From the NCBI GenBank assembly GCA_024405855.1, contig JAKSNZ010000001.1, positions 62,001 through 126,000 on the forward strand: a DNA stretch of 64,000 nucleotides. Direction: 5' to 3'. This document shows, piece by piece, positions 18,930-26,390 of this stretch (position 1 is its first letter; each line of letters opens with the position of its first letter). Position numbers and translations under genes: made by a program. The notes under the pieces are model-generated. The model was given only the letters and a program-made list of their open reading frames with translations. It made no database searches and had not been told where the DNA came from. This stretch comes from Paludibacteraceae bacterium. Its GTDB lineage: Bacteria; Bacteroidota; Bacteroidia; Bacteroidales; Paludibacteraceae.

Positions 18930-19682
18930 ATGAAGATAACATTTTTAGGAACGGGTACATCTACGGGAGTGCCGTACATAGGTTGCAAGTGTGAGGTTTG
19001 CACCAGCACAAACCCTAAAGACCAGCGTCTTAGGGCATCGGTGTTAGTAGAGGTGAATGGGAAAAACATATTGATAGACTGCGGACCCGATTTCCGCCAG
19101 CAGATGCTGCTGCACCCTGTAGAAAAATTGGAAGCCGTGCTTATAACCCATGAACATTATGACCATGTGGGCGGTATGGATGACCTGCGTCCGTTCAAAA
19201 ATGTGCCTGTGTATGCACATGAAAGGGTGTGTGATGTCATTAAAAGCAATATGCCTTATTGCTTTAACGGTAAGGACTATCCCGGTATTCCTAAAATTGA
19301 ACTGCACACAATCCACCGTCCATATAAATCATTCTATATTGATGATGTTAAGGTTACACCGATACACTATTATCACGCTAAATTGTCAGTGTTAGGTTAT
19401 AGAATAGGGGATTTTGCTTACCTTACAGATATAAGTGCCATGCCCGATGACCAAATGTATAAACTCAGTGGCGTTGATACACTTGTAGTAGATGCGTTAA
19501 GGCAGACTCCGCATTTCTCTCATTTCTCATTGGAGCAGGCTATAGAGTTCTCCAACAGGGTAGGGGCTAAGCAGACTTACTTCACACACTGCTGCCACCA
19601 TATAGGGTTATATGATAAAGTAGAAGAGACACTCCCTAAGGGAATGTCTCTTGCATACGATAACTTGATAGTTACTATTTAA
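18930..19682 (+). CDS. metallo-beta-lactamase-fold hydrolase (PhnP-like)
   Basis: 250 aa. FLGTGTSTGVPYIGCKCEVC (about 4-23) is typical of the PhnP/phosphodiesterase branch. THEHYDHVGGMDDLRPF (about 72-88) carries the HxHxDH zinc ligands, and THCCHHIG near residue 230 supplies the late His. A cyclic phosphodiesterase activity is inferred from the family. The gene follows a spacer of repeated CCGATT(C/A)A motifs, and its 3' end overlaps convergent serS by 8 nt. Confidence 0.9.
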   Translation: MKITFLGTGTSTGVPYIGCKCEVCTSTNPKDQRLRASVLVEVNGKNILIDCGPDFRQQMLLHPVEKLEAVLITHEHYDHVGGMDDLRPFKNVPVYAHERVCDVIKSNMPYCFNGKDYPGIPKIELHTIHRPYKSFYIDDVKVTPIHYYHAKLSVLGYRIGDFAYLTDISAMPDDQMYKLSGVDTLVVDALRQTPHFSHFSLEQAIEFSNRVGAKQTYFTHCCHHIGLYDKVEETLPKGMSLAYDNLIVTI

Positions 19683-20946
19683 TTATCTCCGTTCCCATAT
19701 AAGGCTGTAATGCCTTAGGTATGCGGATTCCTTCAGGAGTCTGATTGTTTTCAAGAAGTGCTGCCACAATTCTTGGAAGAGCAAGTGCGCTACCGTTAAG
19801 TGTGTGGCATAGTTGAGTCTTCTTATCAGCGGTTCTGTAACGGCATTTCAATCGGTTAGCCTGATAACTTTCAAAGTTAGATACAGAACTTACCTCAAGC
19901 CAACGTTTTTGAGCGGCAGAGAAAACTTCAAAGTCAAAAGTAATGGCAGAAGTAAATGACATGTCGCCACCGCAAAGCCTTAAAATCCTATAAGGAAGTT
20001 CAAGTTTTTGAACAAGAGACTCAACATGAGCAATCATCTCATCCAAACTCTGATATGAGTGTTCAGGAGTGTCAATGCGTACAATCTCTATCTTAGAGAA
20101 CTCATGCAAACGATTCAGTCCTCTGACGTCCTTTCCGTAACTGCCAGCCTCACGTCTAAAGCACTGAGTATAAGCACAATTCTTAATTGGCAATTCACTT
20201 TCATTCAAAATGACATCCCTGTAAATATTAGTTACAGGAACCTCTGCCGTTGGTATAAGATACAGATTGTCAAGGTTGCAATGATACATTTGCCCCTCTT
20301 TGTCAGGAAGTTGTCCTGTTCCGTACCCCGATGCCTCATTAACTACGGTTGGTGGCATAATTTCAGTATAGCCTGCATTTCTTGCCTCATCAAGGAAGAA
20401 ATTAATCAAAGCCCTTTGAAGCCTTGCACCCCAGCCTTTATATACAGGAAATCCTGCACCTGTAATCTTAACACCAAGGTCAAAATCAATAAGGTCATAT
20501 TTTTTTGCAAGTTCCCAGTGAGGTAGGGCGTCAGCAGGAAGTTCAGGTGTTACGCCACCCATCTTCTCAACCTTGTTTTCATTTGCCCCAAAACCCTCAG
20601 GAACAGTATCGTTAGGAATGTTAGGAACAGTCAGAAGCATATTGGTTATTTGCTCAATGTCAGCGTTCATCTGCTTCTCAAGTTCCGCAGTAATGGTTTT
20701 CAGATTGGCAACATTCTCACGAATTTTTCCTGCCTCATCCTGCAAGCCCTTTTTGAAAAGCTCTCCAACCTGAGCAGACTGCATCTTGATTTGGTTCAGA
20801 GTGGCGTCAAGTTTTGTCTGTGTAGCCTTTCTCTCATTATCAAGAGCAACAACCTTGCTTAAAATATCACGACCGTCAAAATGCTTTTTGTCAAGACGTT
20901 TTACGGCATCTTCAAAGTTTTCAGAAATATACTTTAATGTTAACAT
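19675..20946 (-). CDS. serS: seryl-tRNA synthetase
   Basis: 423 aa class II synthetase. The N-terminal coiled-coil arm (residues ~30-105, Lys/Glu rich) contacts tRNA-Ser. Motif 2 is [26 protein letters not shown] (residues ~262-287) and motif 3 is [20 protein letters not shown] (about 382-401). It lies 2 nt downstream of rpmA in the order rplU-rpmA-serS, which I recall as common in Bacteroidetes. Confidence 0.97.
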   Translation of the reverse strand: MLTLKYISENFEDAVKRLDKKHFDGRDILSKVVALDNERKATQTKLDATLNQIKMQSAQVGELFKKGLQDEAGKIRENVANLKTITAELEKQMNADIEQITNMLLTVPNIPNDTVPEGFGANENKVEKMGGVTPELPADALPHWELAKKYDLIDFDLGVKITGAGFPVYKGWGARLQRALINFFLDEARNAGYTEIMPPTVVNEASGYGTGQLPDKEGQMYHCNLDNLYLIPTAEVPVTNIYRDVILNESELPIKNCAYTQCFRREAGSYGKDVRGLNRLHEFSKIEIVRIDTPEHSYQSLDEMIAHVESLVQKLELPYRILRLCGGDMSFTSAITFDFEVFSAAQKRWLEVSSVSNFESYQANRLKCRYRTADKKTQLCHTLNGSALALPRIVAALLENNQTPEGIRIPKALQPYMGTEIIK

Positions 20947-20948
20947 TG

Positions 20949-21200
20949 TTATGCTTGTACAGAAACGTATGAGCGGTCGTCTTTCTTCTTTGTGAAGATT
21001 ACCGTACCGTCAATAAGAGCAAAAAGAGTGTGGTCTTTGCCCATACCAACATTCTCACCCGGGTGATGAACTGTACCGCGTTGACGTACTAAGATGTTGC
21101 CTGCTTTAGCAAACTGACCACCAAAAATCTTAACACCAAGTCGTTTGCTCTCTGACTCACGACCGTTATCTGAACTTGATTGACCTTTCTTGTGTGCCAT
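20949..21200 (-). CDS. rpmA: 50S ribosomal protein L27
   Basis: 83 aa. It begins [24 protein letters not shown] and carries [26 protein letters not shown], both diagnostic of L27 at the peptidyl-transferase centre. The N-terminus is not extended, so no Prp-type processing is expected. It is 19 nt downstream of rplU. Confidence 0.97.
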   Translation of the reverse strand: MAHKKGQSSSDNGRESESKRLGVKIFGGQFAKAGNILVRQRGTVHHPGENVGMGKDHTLFALIDGTVIFTKKKDDRSYVSVQA

Positions 21201-21219
21201 TTTTTTACCCTTTCTTTAG

Positions 21220-21531
21220 TTATGCTACAACATCAGTTACCTTAATCTCTGTGAAACATTGGCGGTGTCCGTTCTTAACGCGATACCCTTTACGGCGGCG
21301 TTTCTTGAACACAATAACCTTGTCTCCCTTAACATGTGAAACAACCTCAGCAAGAACCTTAGCACCCTCAACTACAGGTGTTCCAACTTTAACTTTCCCG
21401 TCAGCGTCCAAAAGCAGAACCTTGTCAAATTCAACTTTTGCGCCACGTTCCTCGTTCAAACGATTGACAAACAATGTCTGGTCTTTTTCAACCTTGAATT
21501 GTTGTCCTGCAATTTCAACAATAGCGTACAT
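21220..21531 (-). CDS. rplU: 50S ribosomal protein L21
   Basis: 103 aa. [18 protein letters not shown] at the N-terminus and [20 protein letters not shown] near the C-terminus are the L21 signatures. It binds 23S rRNA beside L20. It is the first gene of rplU-rpmA-serS, driven by the promoter at 21621-21652. Confidence 0.97.
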   Translation of the reverse strand: MYAIVEIAGQQFKVEKDQTLFVNRLNEERGAKVEFDKVLLLDADGKVKVGTPVVEGAKVLAEVVSHVKGDKVIVFKKRRRKGYRVKNGHRQCFTEIKVTDVVA

Positions 21532-21620
21532 AATATAAAATTTGTTTTTTATAGGTACATTCCTGGGGTGAATAAGCCTAAACTGCCATTTCTTTCAATA
21601 CCCTTTAGAATTTTGGACTG

Positions 21621-21652
21621 CAAAGGTAGTGAAAGTTCTGAGAAAAAACAAA
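21621..21652 (-). promoter_or_regulatory. rplU promoter with complete -33/-7 boxes
   Basis: On the minus strand, TTTG (21652-21649), a 20-bp spacer and TACCTTTG (21628-21621) give a full Bacteroidota sigma-A promoter. The start point would be near 21614 with a leader of ~80 nt. The hairpins at 21677-21849 therefore lie outside this transcript. Confidence 0.7.
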
Positions 21653-21676
21653 AAAAATTTATTTTTTTATAAAAAC

Positions 21677-21723
21677 AGTTTGTGCGGGCGTGGGAAGCTC
21701 GCTTCCATAAGCCTGCACAAACT
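21677..21723. repeat. long nested hairpin with T-runs on both sides
   Basis: The outer stem pairs 21677-21689 with 21711-21723 (13 pairs, one G-U). The inner stem is GGAAGC/GCTTCC at 21693-21698 and 21701-21706. T-rich sequence follows on both strands, so it could terminate transcription in either direction. It lies between the divergent rplU and beta-barrel promoters. Confidence 0.6.
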
Positions 21724-21767
21724 ATTTTTATCAAAAGTTTACTTTTGGTTTTTTCCAGAACGCATCC

Positions 21768-21849
21768 TACCTTCACGAACCACGAAAGTGGTGAGTAAAG
21801 GTAGTAAAGAATTTTACCTTCACGAACCACGAAAGTGGTGAGTAAAGAT
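21768..21849. repeat. two tandem copies of a 36-bp palindrome
   Basis: Copies begin at 21768 and 21815 (period 47). Each folds as ACCAC-GAAA-GTGGT flanked by a tandem GA/GA mismatch and an outer TACCTT/AAGGTA stem (the second copy has one outer mismatch). GAAA is a GNRA-type loop. Conservation of both copies over more than 30 bases suggests recent duplication or selection. Confidence 0.65.
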
Positions 21850-21872
21850 TTCATTATCTGCAAAAAATTTCA

Positions 21873-21880
21873 TAATTTTG
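21873..21880 (+). promoter_or_regulatory. -7 box (TAATTTTG) of the beta-barrel gene
   Basis: Exact TAnnTTTG match, 21 bp before ATG 21902. Confidence 0.5.
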
Positions 21881-21901
21881 CAACCAAAATGCATTTGACC
21901 T

Positions 21902-22708
21902 ATGAAAAAGAGAAGAGCGATACTGTTGATGCTGATATTGTTTGCAGGCATGTCAGCCTACGCCAAAAGACATAATGATAAGCTTGACAATTCAAAATTC
22001 GGTATTGAATTTGGTTATGACCATAATTGGCAATACGCATATACTGAATTTAGAATCAGTGACTACACCGATGTCAGCAAAAAGACAATTAATCTTGACG
22101 GCTTTCACGTAGGACCCACCTATTCATACTATTTCAAAGGAGTCAGAGGGCTTTATCTAAACGGCTCACTTGTGTATCAGTACGGAGTGGGCAAAATTGA
22201 AAGAGATATGGTCTATGCTCTAACTTGCGGACTGTCAGAGATTTATTCAGACCAGTTGGATAAGATGAACAAGTTTTCATATATAACCCATTCTCTTGAA
22301 CTACCTATAAGAATAGGGTACACTTATGAGTTTGACAATGGTCTTGGAATAAACTTTTATGCAGGTCCGTTATTTAACATTGCCTTGGATTGGAAAATTT
22401 CAGCATCGGGGAATGACGGAGAAGGGGAAATGCACCTTATATCGGGCAAAATGGTGTATAAGCAGAACGATATAGAAACAAAAAAGACAGATGAGAACTT
22501 CAAAACCTACAATCCGTTTGATGTTGCCATTGGCGGCGGGGTAGGCGTAACATATAAAGGTCTATACTTTAATATAGGCTGTGATTGGGGACTTACAAAC
22601 GTGTGCAAAAGACCTTCATACGTGGCTAAAGTTGGAGAAGTTGTAGCGGAGTACTCCAATAAGTCAAAAATGACTCAGCTAAAACTCAGTATCGGGTACA
22701 AATTCTAA
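21902..22708 (+). CDS. outer-membrane beta-barrel protein
   Basis: 268 aa. Residues 1-21 form a signal peptide ending AYA. The rest alternates amphipathic strands rich in Gly and aromatics (FGIEFGYDHNWQYAY, GLYLNGSLVYQYG, GIGYTYEFD-type turns) and ends in LKLSIGYKF, the terminal Phe typical of barrels inserted by BAM. This fits the OMP_b-brl group of small barrels. No substrate can be inferred. It has its own promoter. Confidence 0.75.
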   Translation: MKKRRAILLMLILFAGMSAYAKRHNDKLDNSKFGIEFGYDHNWQYAYTEFRISDYTDVSKKTINLDGFHVGPTYSYYFKGVRGLYLNGSLVYQYGVGKIERDMVYALTCGLSEIYSDQLDKMNKFSYITHSLELPIRIGYTYEFDNGLGINFYAGPLFNIALDWKISASGNDGEGEMHLISGKMVYKQNDIETKKTDENFKTYNPFDVAIGGGVGVTYKGLYFNIGCDWGLTNVCKRPSYVAKVGEVVAEYSNKSKMTQLKLSIGYKF

Positions 22709-22714
22709 TCTTTG

Positions 22715-23881
22715 TCAATACACCGCTTTCAGTATTGTCAGTACATCTTGCGGGGTTAGTTTCATGTAACCGTCTGCAAAAATAACTGAATTTGCTATAA
22801 GCGGCAGCATATCTTCTGTGGTGCCAATCTCATGCAGAGTGGACGGAATGCCTAATTCCCTGATGAATGCCTCCATACGGTCAATTCCCTGTAGTGCCAC
22901 CTCATCGGGGCTTAGACTTTTGTCGTCTACACCCCAAACATTCTTTGCAAAGCGTACAAACTGGTGAAGCCCTGCCTTATAGATATATCTGTAGTAAGTG
23001 GGGGAGATTACAGCAAGCCCTATTCCATGTGGGCAATCTGTATATGCCCCTAACTGATGTTCTATTTTATGAACGTTCCAATCCTGCTCCTTACCTACGG
23101 CAAGCAGTCTGTTAAGCCCCATTGTAGCACACCACATTATGTTACTGCGTGCATCGTAGTCAGTTGGATTTTTCAAAGCCTGGCGTGCCGATACCAAAAG
23201 AGAACGCATAACACCCTCTATCATGGCATCACAAACATGTTCCCCCTCGCCGCCAAAATACTGCTCCATAAGGTGTGAGAGTATGTCAAAAATGCCGCTT
23301 GTCATCTGTTCCTTTGGCACTGTGTAGGTAAACTCAGGGTTTAGAATGGCAAATTTAGGGGCAGCCTGCTCCATAGGGAAAGTTCTGCCTGTCTTAGTGT
23401 GGGTGTTATCGTTTGTAATAACGCTGGTTGAGTTCATTTCAGAACCTGTGCCAGCCATAGTCAGAATGCAACCTACAGGAATGGTCTGATTCTTAACGTC
23501 CGCCCAATTCATATAATACTCATTCCATACATCGCACTGTGCATACGCCGATACGGAAATTCCTTTGGCACAGTCTATTACGGAGCCGCCACCTACTGCA
23601 AGTATAAGGTCTGCCTTGCCCTCTCTTGCTATTTTGGCACCAGCCATAACCTGTGCGAAGGTAGGGTTGGACTTTACTCCTGAGAGCTCAGATACATTTT
23701 TATCGGCTGCCTTAAGAATCTCAATAACCTTGTCATAAATGCCTGTACGCTTTATTGAGTTTTTTCCATAAACTAAAAGCACGTTTTTACCGTACCTGTC
23801 CAATTCTGCCTTTAAGTGGCTTAATGCGGTTTTTCCAAAATGTATTCTTGTGGGTGCCTGATATGAGAAATCGTGAATCAT
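22715..23881 (-). CDS. iron-containing alcohol dehydrogenase (YqhD/BDH-like)
   Basis: 388 aa. The nucleotide-binding part contains VGGGSVIDCAKGIS (about 97-110). The metal site includes LSHLMEQYFG (about 206-215) and HKIEHQLGAYTDCPHGIGLAV (residues ~273-293), where the spaced His residues bind Fe or Zn. This NAD(P)H-dependent enzyme reduces aldehydes to alcohols. The N-terminal FSYQAPTRIHFGK is typical of the butanol-dehydrogenase branch. It marks the left boundary of the accessory island. Confidence 0.92.
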   Translation of the reverse strand: MIHDFSYQAPTRIHFGKTALSHLKAELDRYGKNVLLVYGKNSIKRTGIYDKVIEILKAADKNVSELSGVKSNPTFAQVMAGAKIAREGKADLILAVGGGSVIDCAKGISVSAYAQCDVWNEYYMNWADVKNQTIPVGCILTMAGTGSEMNSTSVITNDNTHTKTGRTFPMEQAAPKFAILNPEFTYTVPKEQMTSGIFDILSHLMEQYFGGEGEHVCDAMIEGVMRSLLVSARQALKNPTDYDARSNIMWCATMGLNRLLAVGKEQDWNVHKIEHQLGAYTDCPHGIGLAVISPTYYRYIYKAGLHQFVRFAKNVWGVDDKSLSPDEVALQGIDRMEAFIRELGIPSTLHEIGTTEDMLPLIANSVIFADGYMKLTPQDVLTILKAVY

Positions 23882-23906
23882 AACAATGATATTATAGGGT
23901 CAAGGG

Positions 23907-23914
23907 CAAAGTTA
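23907..23914 (-). promoter_or_regulatory. -7 box (TAACTTTG, minus) of the alcohol dehydrogenase
   Basis: CAAAGTTA on the plus strand gives a perfect minus-strand TAACTTTG, about 26 bp upstream of the ATG at 23881. Confidence 0.5.
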
Positions 23915-24041
23915 CAATTATTTTTTGAATTTTGCACGTTCCCAAGATTTAGGAATCAAAAAATCACTATATTTGTAAAGTGTTTATACCTCTGTGGTGG
24001 AATAAAAAAACTGAAATAGAAAATTATTGATATATATTTAT

Positions 24042-24049
24042 TATATTTG
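24042..24049 (+). promoter_or_regulatory. -7 box (TATATTTG) of the zeta-like kinase gene
   Basis: Exact match 10 bp before ATG 24060. A second TATATTTG lies at 23968-23975, so two start points are possible. Confidence 0.5.
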
Positions 24050-24059
24050 CAACCGAAGT

Positions 24060-24629
24060 ATGAAACAACTATTCATTATAGCAGGACCTAATGGGGCAGG
24101 TAAGACCACCGCCTCATATACTATATTACCAGATGTCCTCAATTGTAATGAATTTGTTAATGCTGACGAGATAGCCAAGGGCTTATCTCCTTTTAATCCA
24201 GAGAGCGTTTCCATTCAAGCCGGTAGGTTGATGCTTGAAAGAATAAACCAAATGATAGAAGAGGGCAAAACCTTTGCTTTTGAGACCACCTTGGCAACCC
24301 GTTCATACGTTGATTTTATAGAAAAGGCTCAAGGGAAAGGCTATTTTGTATCGTTGATATTTCTGTATCTTCCATCTGCTGAACAAGCCGTAGAGAGAGT
24401 TGCAATGAGAGTAAAGGAGGGTGGTCATAATATAGCCCCCGATGTTATAGTCAGACGATACAAAAGAGGATTGGAGAATTTAGTTAAGTTGTATATGCCA
24501 GTGTGCGATGCTTGGACTATATATGATAACAGTCAAAATAGTAATGCTACATGTATAGCACAGAAACTATTTGGCGAAGATATTAAAATATATGATGCAG
24601 AAAAATTTAAAACCATTGATATGAAATGA
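24060..24629 (+). CDS. zeta-toxin-family P-loop kinase
   Basis: 189 aa. Walker A is AGPNGAGKTT (residues 8-17), NADEIAKGLSP (about 34-44) holds the substrate-binding Asp, FAFETTLATRSY (about 74-85) is the region following it, and the C-terminal part has the RxxxR-type lid (RVAMRVKEGGHN, DVIVRRYKRG). Zeta enzymes phosphorylate UDP-sugars or related small molecules. The ATG 24060 gives the canonical MKQLFIIAGPNG start; an earlier ATG at 24027 precedes the -7 box. The stop overlaps a 51-aa partner gene (ATGA). Confidence 0.88.
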   Translation: MKQLFIIAGPNGAGKTTASYTILPDVLNCNEFVNADEIAKGLSPFNPESVSIQAGRLMLERINQMIEEGKTFAFETTLATRSYVDFIEKAQGKGYFVSLIFLYLPSAEQAVERVAMRVKEGGHNIAPDVIVRRYKRGLENLVKLYMPVCDAWTIYDNSQNSNATCIAQKLFGEDIKIYDAEKFKTIDMK

Positions 24630-24781
24630 GTATAGCGGAACAAAATAAATTATTTGGCGATATTGAACGTGGACTTGCATTATCCCGTCAGCGTTTAGTT
24701 GAACGCACCAAGAAAAACGGTGGCGAACTTGTGGTAATGCAAAACGGTAAGATTGTGCACGTCAAAGCGGAGGATTTGTAA
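24626..24781 (+). CDS. 51-aa partner of the zeta-like kinase, putative antitoxin
   Basis: A short frame starting with ATG overlapping the kinase stop. The product begins MSIAEQNKLFGDIERG, then has a basic helix (ALSRQRLVERTKKNG) and a hairpin-like tail GELVVMQNGKIVHVKAEDL. Tight coupling and size suggest a toxin-antitoxin partner, but order is toxin first and the sequence does not resemble classical epsilon. Function is inferred from position only. Confidence 0.65.
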   Translation: MSIAEQNKLFGDIERGLALSRQRLVERTKKNGGELVVMQNGKIVHVKAEDL

Positions 24782-24798
24782 GGATTTTTGCTTAAAAG

Positions 24799-24829
24799 TT
24801 TGCAGATAAAAAAATAATTTGTAACTTTG
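24799..24829 (+). promoter_or_regulatory. complete promoter of a short transcript
   Basis: TTTG at 24799-24802, a 19-bp spacer, then TAACTTTG at 24822-24829. This is a textbook Bacteroidota promoter, yet the only thing downstream on this strand is a terminator 50-75 bp away. Confidence 0.7.
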
Positions 24830-24835
24830 TAGCAG

Positions 24836-24905
24836 ATTCAGGAATGAATTTAGGTGCGCTACGGCGTGGCTGCTGCGGTAGTTTTCTGCCGCTTTTTTTA
24901 TGCCC
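24836..24905 (+). ncRNA. candidate ~70-nt small RNA
   Basis: It is bounded by the full promoter at 24799-24829 and an intrinsic terminator whose stem is GCGGTAG/CTGCCGC followed by seven T. A 65-codon frame starting at 24844 runs through the terminator and looks like chance. It could be a stand-alone small RNA, an antitoxin RNA for the neighbouring kinase, or a leftover attenuator. Confidence 0.5.
24874..24905 (+). terminator. Rho-independent terminator
   Basis: A GC-rich 7-bp stem (one G-U), TTTT loop and seven following T. It closes the short transcript that starts near 24836. Confidence 0.65.
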
Positions 24906-25269
24906 AAATCCTAACAATATTTCCTTTCTCATATACCCAGACCTCTTTTATGTCCAATTTAAAGGATTTATCATGAAGCCTTCTAATTATATTATTAATG
25001 ATGTATCTGTAGGTACATCCTTTCGTATTATTTATAATTAACCTGTTGGACTGCTCTGAACCATGTGAAATCATTTTTGAAATCTTTCTTATTTTCCAAG
25101 GTTTTGCAAAACTCTCATATTCATAAAACAATCCGTCAATCAACAAATCAGGACATTTTCTTTCATATATAGTTCCAATTAAACTGCCAAAAATCTCCTT
25201 GTATAGCTTATCTTTGTAATGAACTTCAAAATCTTTAACAAAGATACTGAAAATCAGCGATAAAAACAA
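24898..25269 (-). pseudogene. CdiA-CT-like nuclease-toxin domain, probable orphan remnant
   Basis: 123 aa. The centre and C-terminus (ERKCPDLLIDGLFYEYES, KISKMISHGSEQSNRLIINN, IKEVWVYEKGN) resemble the BECR/CdiA C-terminal tRNase-like toxin domains found at the ends of polymorphic toxins and mobile-element proteins. No delivery module precedes it and no immunity gene is obvious. The N-terminus is hydrophobic and has no recognisable start signal, so I read it as a severed toxin tip. Recognition is from memory and could be wrong. Confidence 0.4.
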
Positions 25270-25309
25270 ATAAACTCAGAAGAAAAAACGCTGTATTTTT
25301 ATAATTTTT

Positions 25310-25340
25310 TTTGATTTTTGAATGCTTATTTGTAACTTTG
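25310..25340 (+). promoter_or_regulatory. complete promoter before the kinase-like pseudogene
   Basis: TTTG at 25310-25313, 19-bp spacer, TAACTTTG at 25333-25340, and an ATG 16 bp further. The promoter is intact although the reading frame is not. Confidence 0.65.
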
Positions 25341-25355
25341 CAAAAATTATACTAT

Positions 25356-26096
25356 ATGTCTGCACAAGAAAATCAGCAAAAAGCATTGGAGTGGATAAGT
25401 ACACGCTCCAATCGTGTTATTGATTATCAATGGGAGATTCAGCACCACAACCAAATGCACGAAGCCTACGAGAAGTCCTTGTAGGGTTAAATCGTTTTGA
25501 ACAACATATTGCGGCAGCACAATGGGCTATTGCCAACAATAAGGTTATAGATATGTTCGGGAAATTTGCATCTGAACGTAATCTATTGCTTTTTAGGAGT
25601 GGTAATGAGTGTGAAAATTGGATAGACCCTATTTTGCATATGGTCTATAAAATGAATATGTTAGTTCATGTAGGTGAAGATATTTTGAAACTATTAGATA
25701 GAATTGACCTATATAATAAATTATTCCCAGAAGTTGCCTTAACATTTATTGGCATTCAGATAATGAGTAAAACAAATGTATATCCTGTATTTGCCCAACC
25801 CTTTGTGGACAATGCCGAGTTTGCAACCATTACGGAAATAAACGAATATATGCAGTCAAGAGGTTTTGCCCCAACTGGACAGAAGGAAGGTCAATTTTCT
25901 AATGGTACATATATTTTATCAGATATTCGTCCTAAAAATGTTTTACGAACATCAGATGGTACTATTTTTGTTATTGATGCAGAAATTTCATTATGTTCCA
26001 AACACTAATTTTACTCCGTTCTATCACAATGTTGAACAAGATAAAATTGCATTAGCATAAAAATATACATTGAATGAATTATTAGAACAATTATAA
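25356..26096 (+). pseudogene. polyvalent-protein-type kinase-like gene, broken by frameshifts
   Basis: It begins MSAQENQQKALEWISTRSNR in one frame, stops at TAG 25482-25484, and is overlapped by a 192-codon frame (25430-26008) bearing the kinase-like fold: RSGNECENWI ... MVYKMNM as N-lobe, then ILSDIRPKNVLRTSDGT (catalytic-loop D-x4-N) and VIDAE (DFG-like). After about 25990 homologous-looking sequence (HYVPNTNF ... EQDKIALA) returns to the first frame, meets TAA at 26058, and continues KYTLNELLEQL. Two compensating shifts plus one nonsense codon indicate decay. The family (putative polyvalent protein kinase) occurs in conjugative and phage-like elements. Confidence 0.6.
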
Positions 26097-26154
26097 AAAC
26101 TGAATAAAGCGAATTAAACTAACATATTAAAAATTAAGCATTAGCTATTATTTC

Positions 26155-26353
26155 GCGTTTAGCCAAGAGCCTCGGAAACTTATTGGAAATAAAAAGAAAT
26201 AATATCTGAGAAGATTCGGATATGAATCTGTAAGTAGAATAATGCAATGTTTGCACTTAGGTGTAAACAAACTTGTTTACTTACAGAGGATTCCGTCCGA
26301 GGCCTCCTCTAAGCTAAACGCAATAAGGGAGTTTGCACCTTTTTATTGCGTTT
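26155..26353 (+). ncRNA. structured leader RNA with alternative pairings
   Basis: P1 pairs GCGTTTAGC 26155-26163 with GCTAAACGC 26313-26321. P3 pairs GCCTCGGA 26169-26176 with TCCGAGGC 26296-26303. Inside lie AGATTC/GAATCT (26212-26229), GTAAG/CTTAC (26230-26284), TGCAA/TTGCA (26243-26255) and GTAAACAA/TTGTTTAC (26263-26280). The 3' strand of P1 can instead form an 11-bp hairpin, 26316-26326 with 26343-26353. I cannot assign it to a known RNA family. It directly precedes the EcoRI-family methyltransferase. Confidence 0.6.
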
Positions 26354-26354
26354 C

Positions 26355-26387
26355 GTGATTGATAGTGATGCTACAACTATCAATCAC
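26355..26387 (+). promoter_or_regulatory. 12-bp perfect dyad 3 bp before the methyltransferase start
   Basis: GTGATTGATAGT (26355-26366) is exactly complementary to ACTATCAATCAC (26376-26387), with a 9-nt loop; ATG is at 26391. As RNA it would fold the translation-initiation region; as DNA it would be an operator for a dimeric repressor. Confidence 0.65.
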
Positions 26388-26390
26388 ATT

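Noticed and set aside
21549..21863. 104-codon minus-strand frame upstream of rplU
   Set aside because: It spans the rplU promoter, the long hairpin and the tandem palindromes; composition and repeats explain the open frame.
24844..25041. 65-codon plus-strand frame after the promoter at 24799
   Set aside because: It runs straight through a strong intrinsic terminator and into the antisense of another frame; no family resemblance.
26155..26321. Retron-like msr-msd RNA (inverted a1/a2-type ends, TTAGC near the 5' stem)
   Set aside because: No reverse transcriptase gene is nearby and there is no long msd hairpin; the resemblance is limited to the terminal stem.
26346..26390. TTG start giving a longer methyltransferase
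   Set aside because: It lies in the structured leader and the 12-bp dyad; homology begins after the ATG at 26391.
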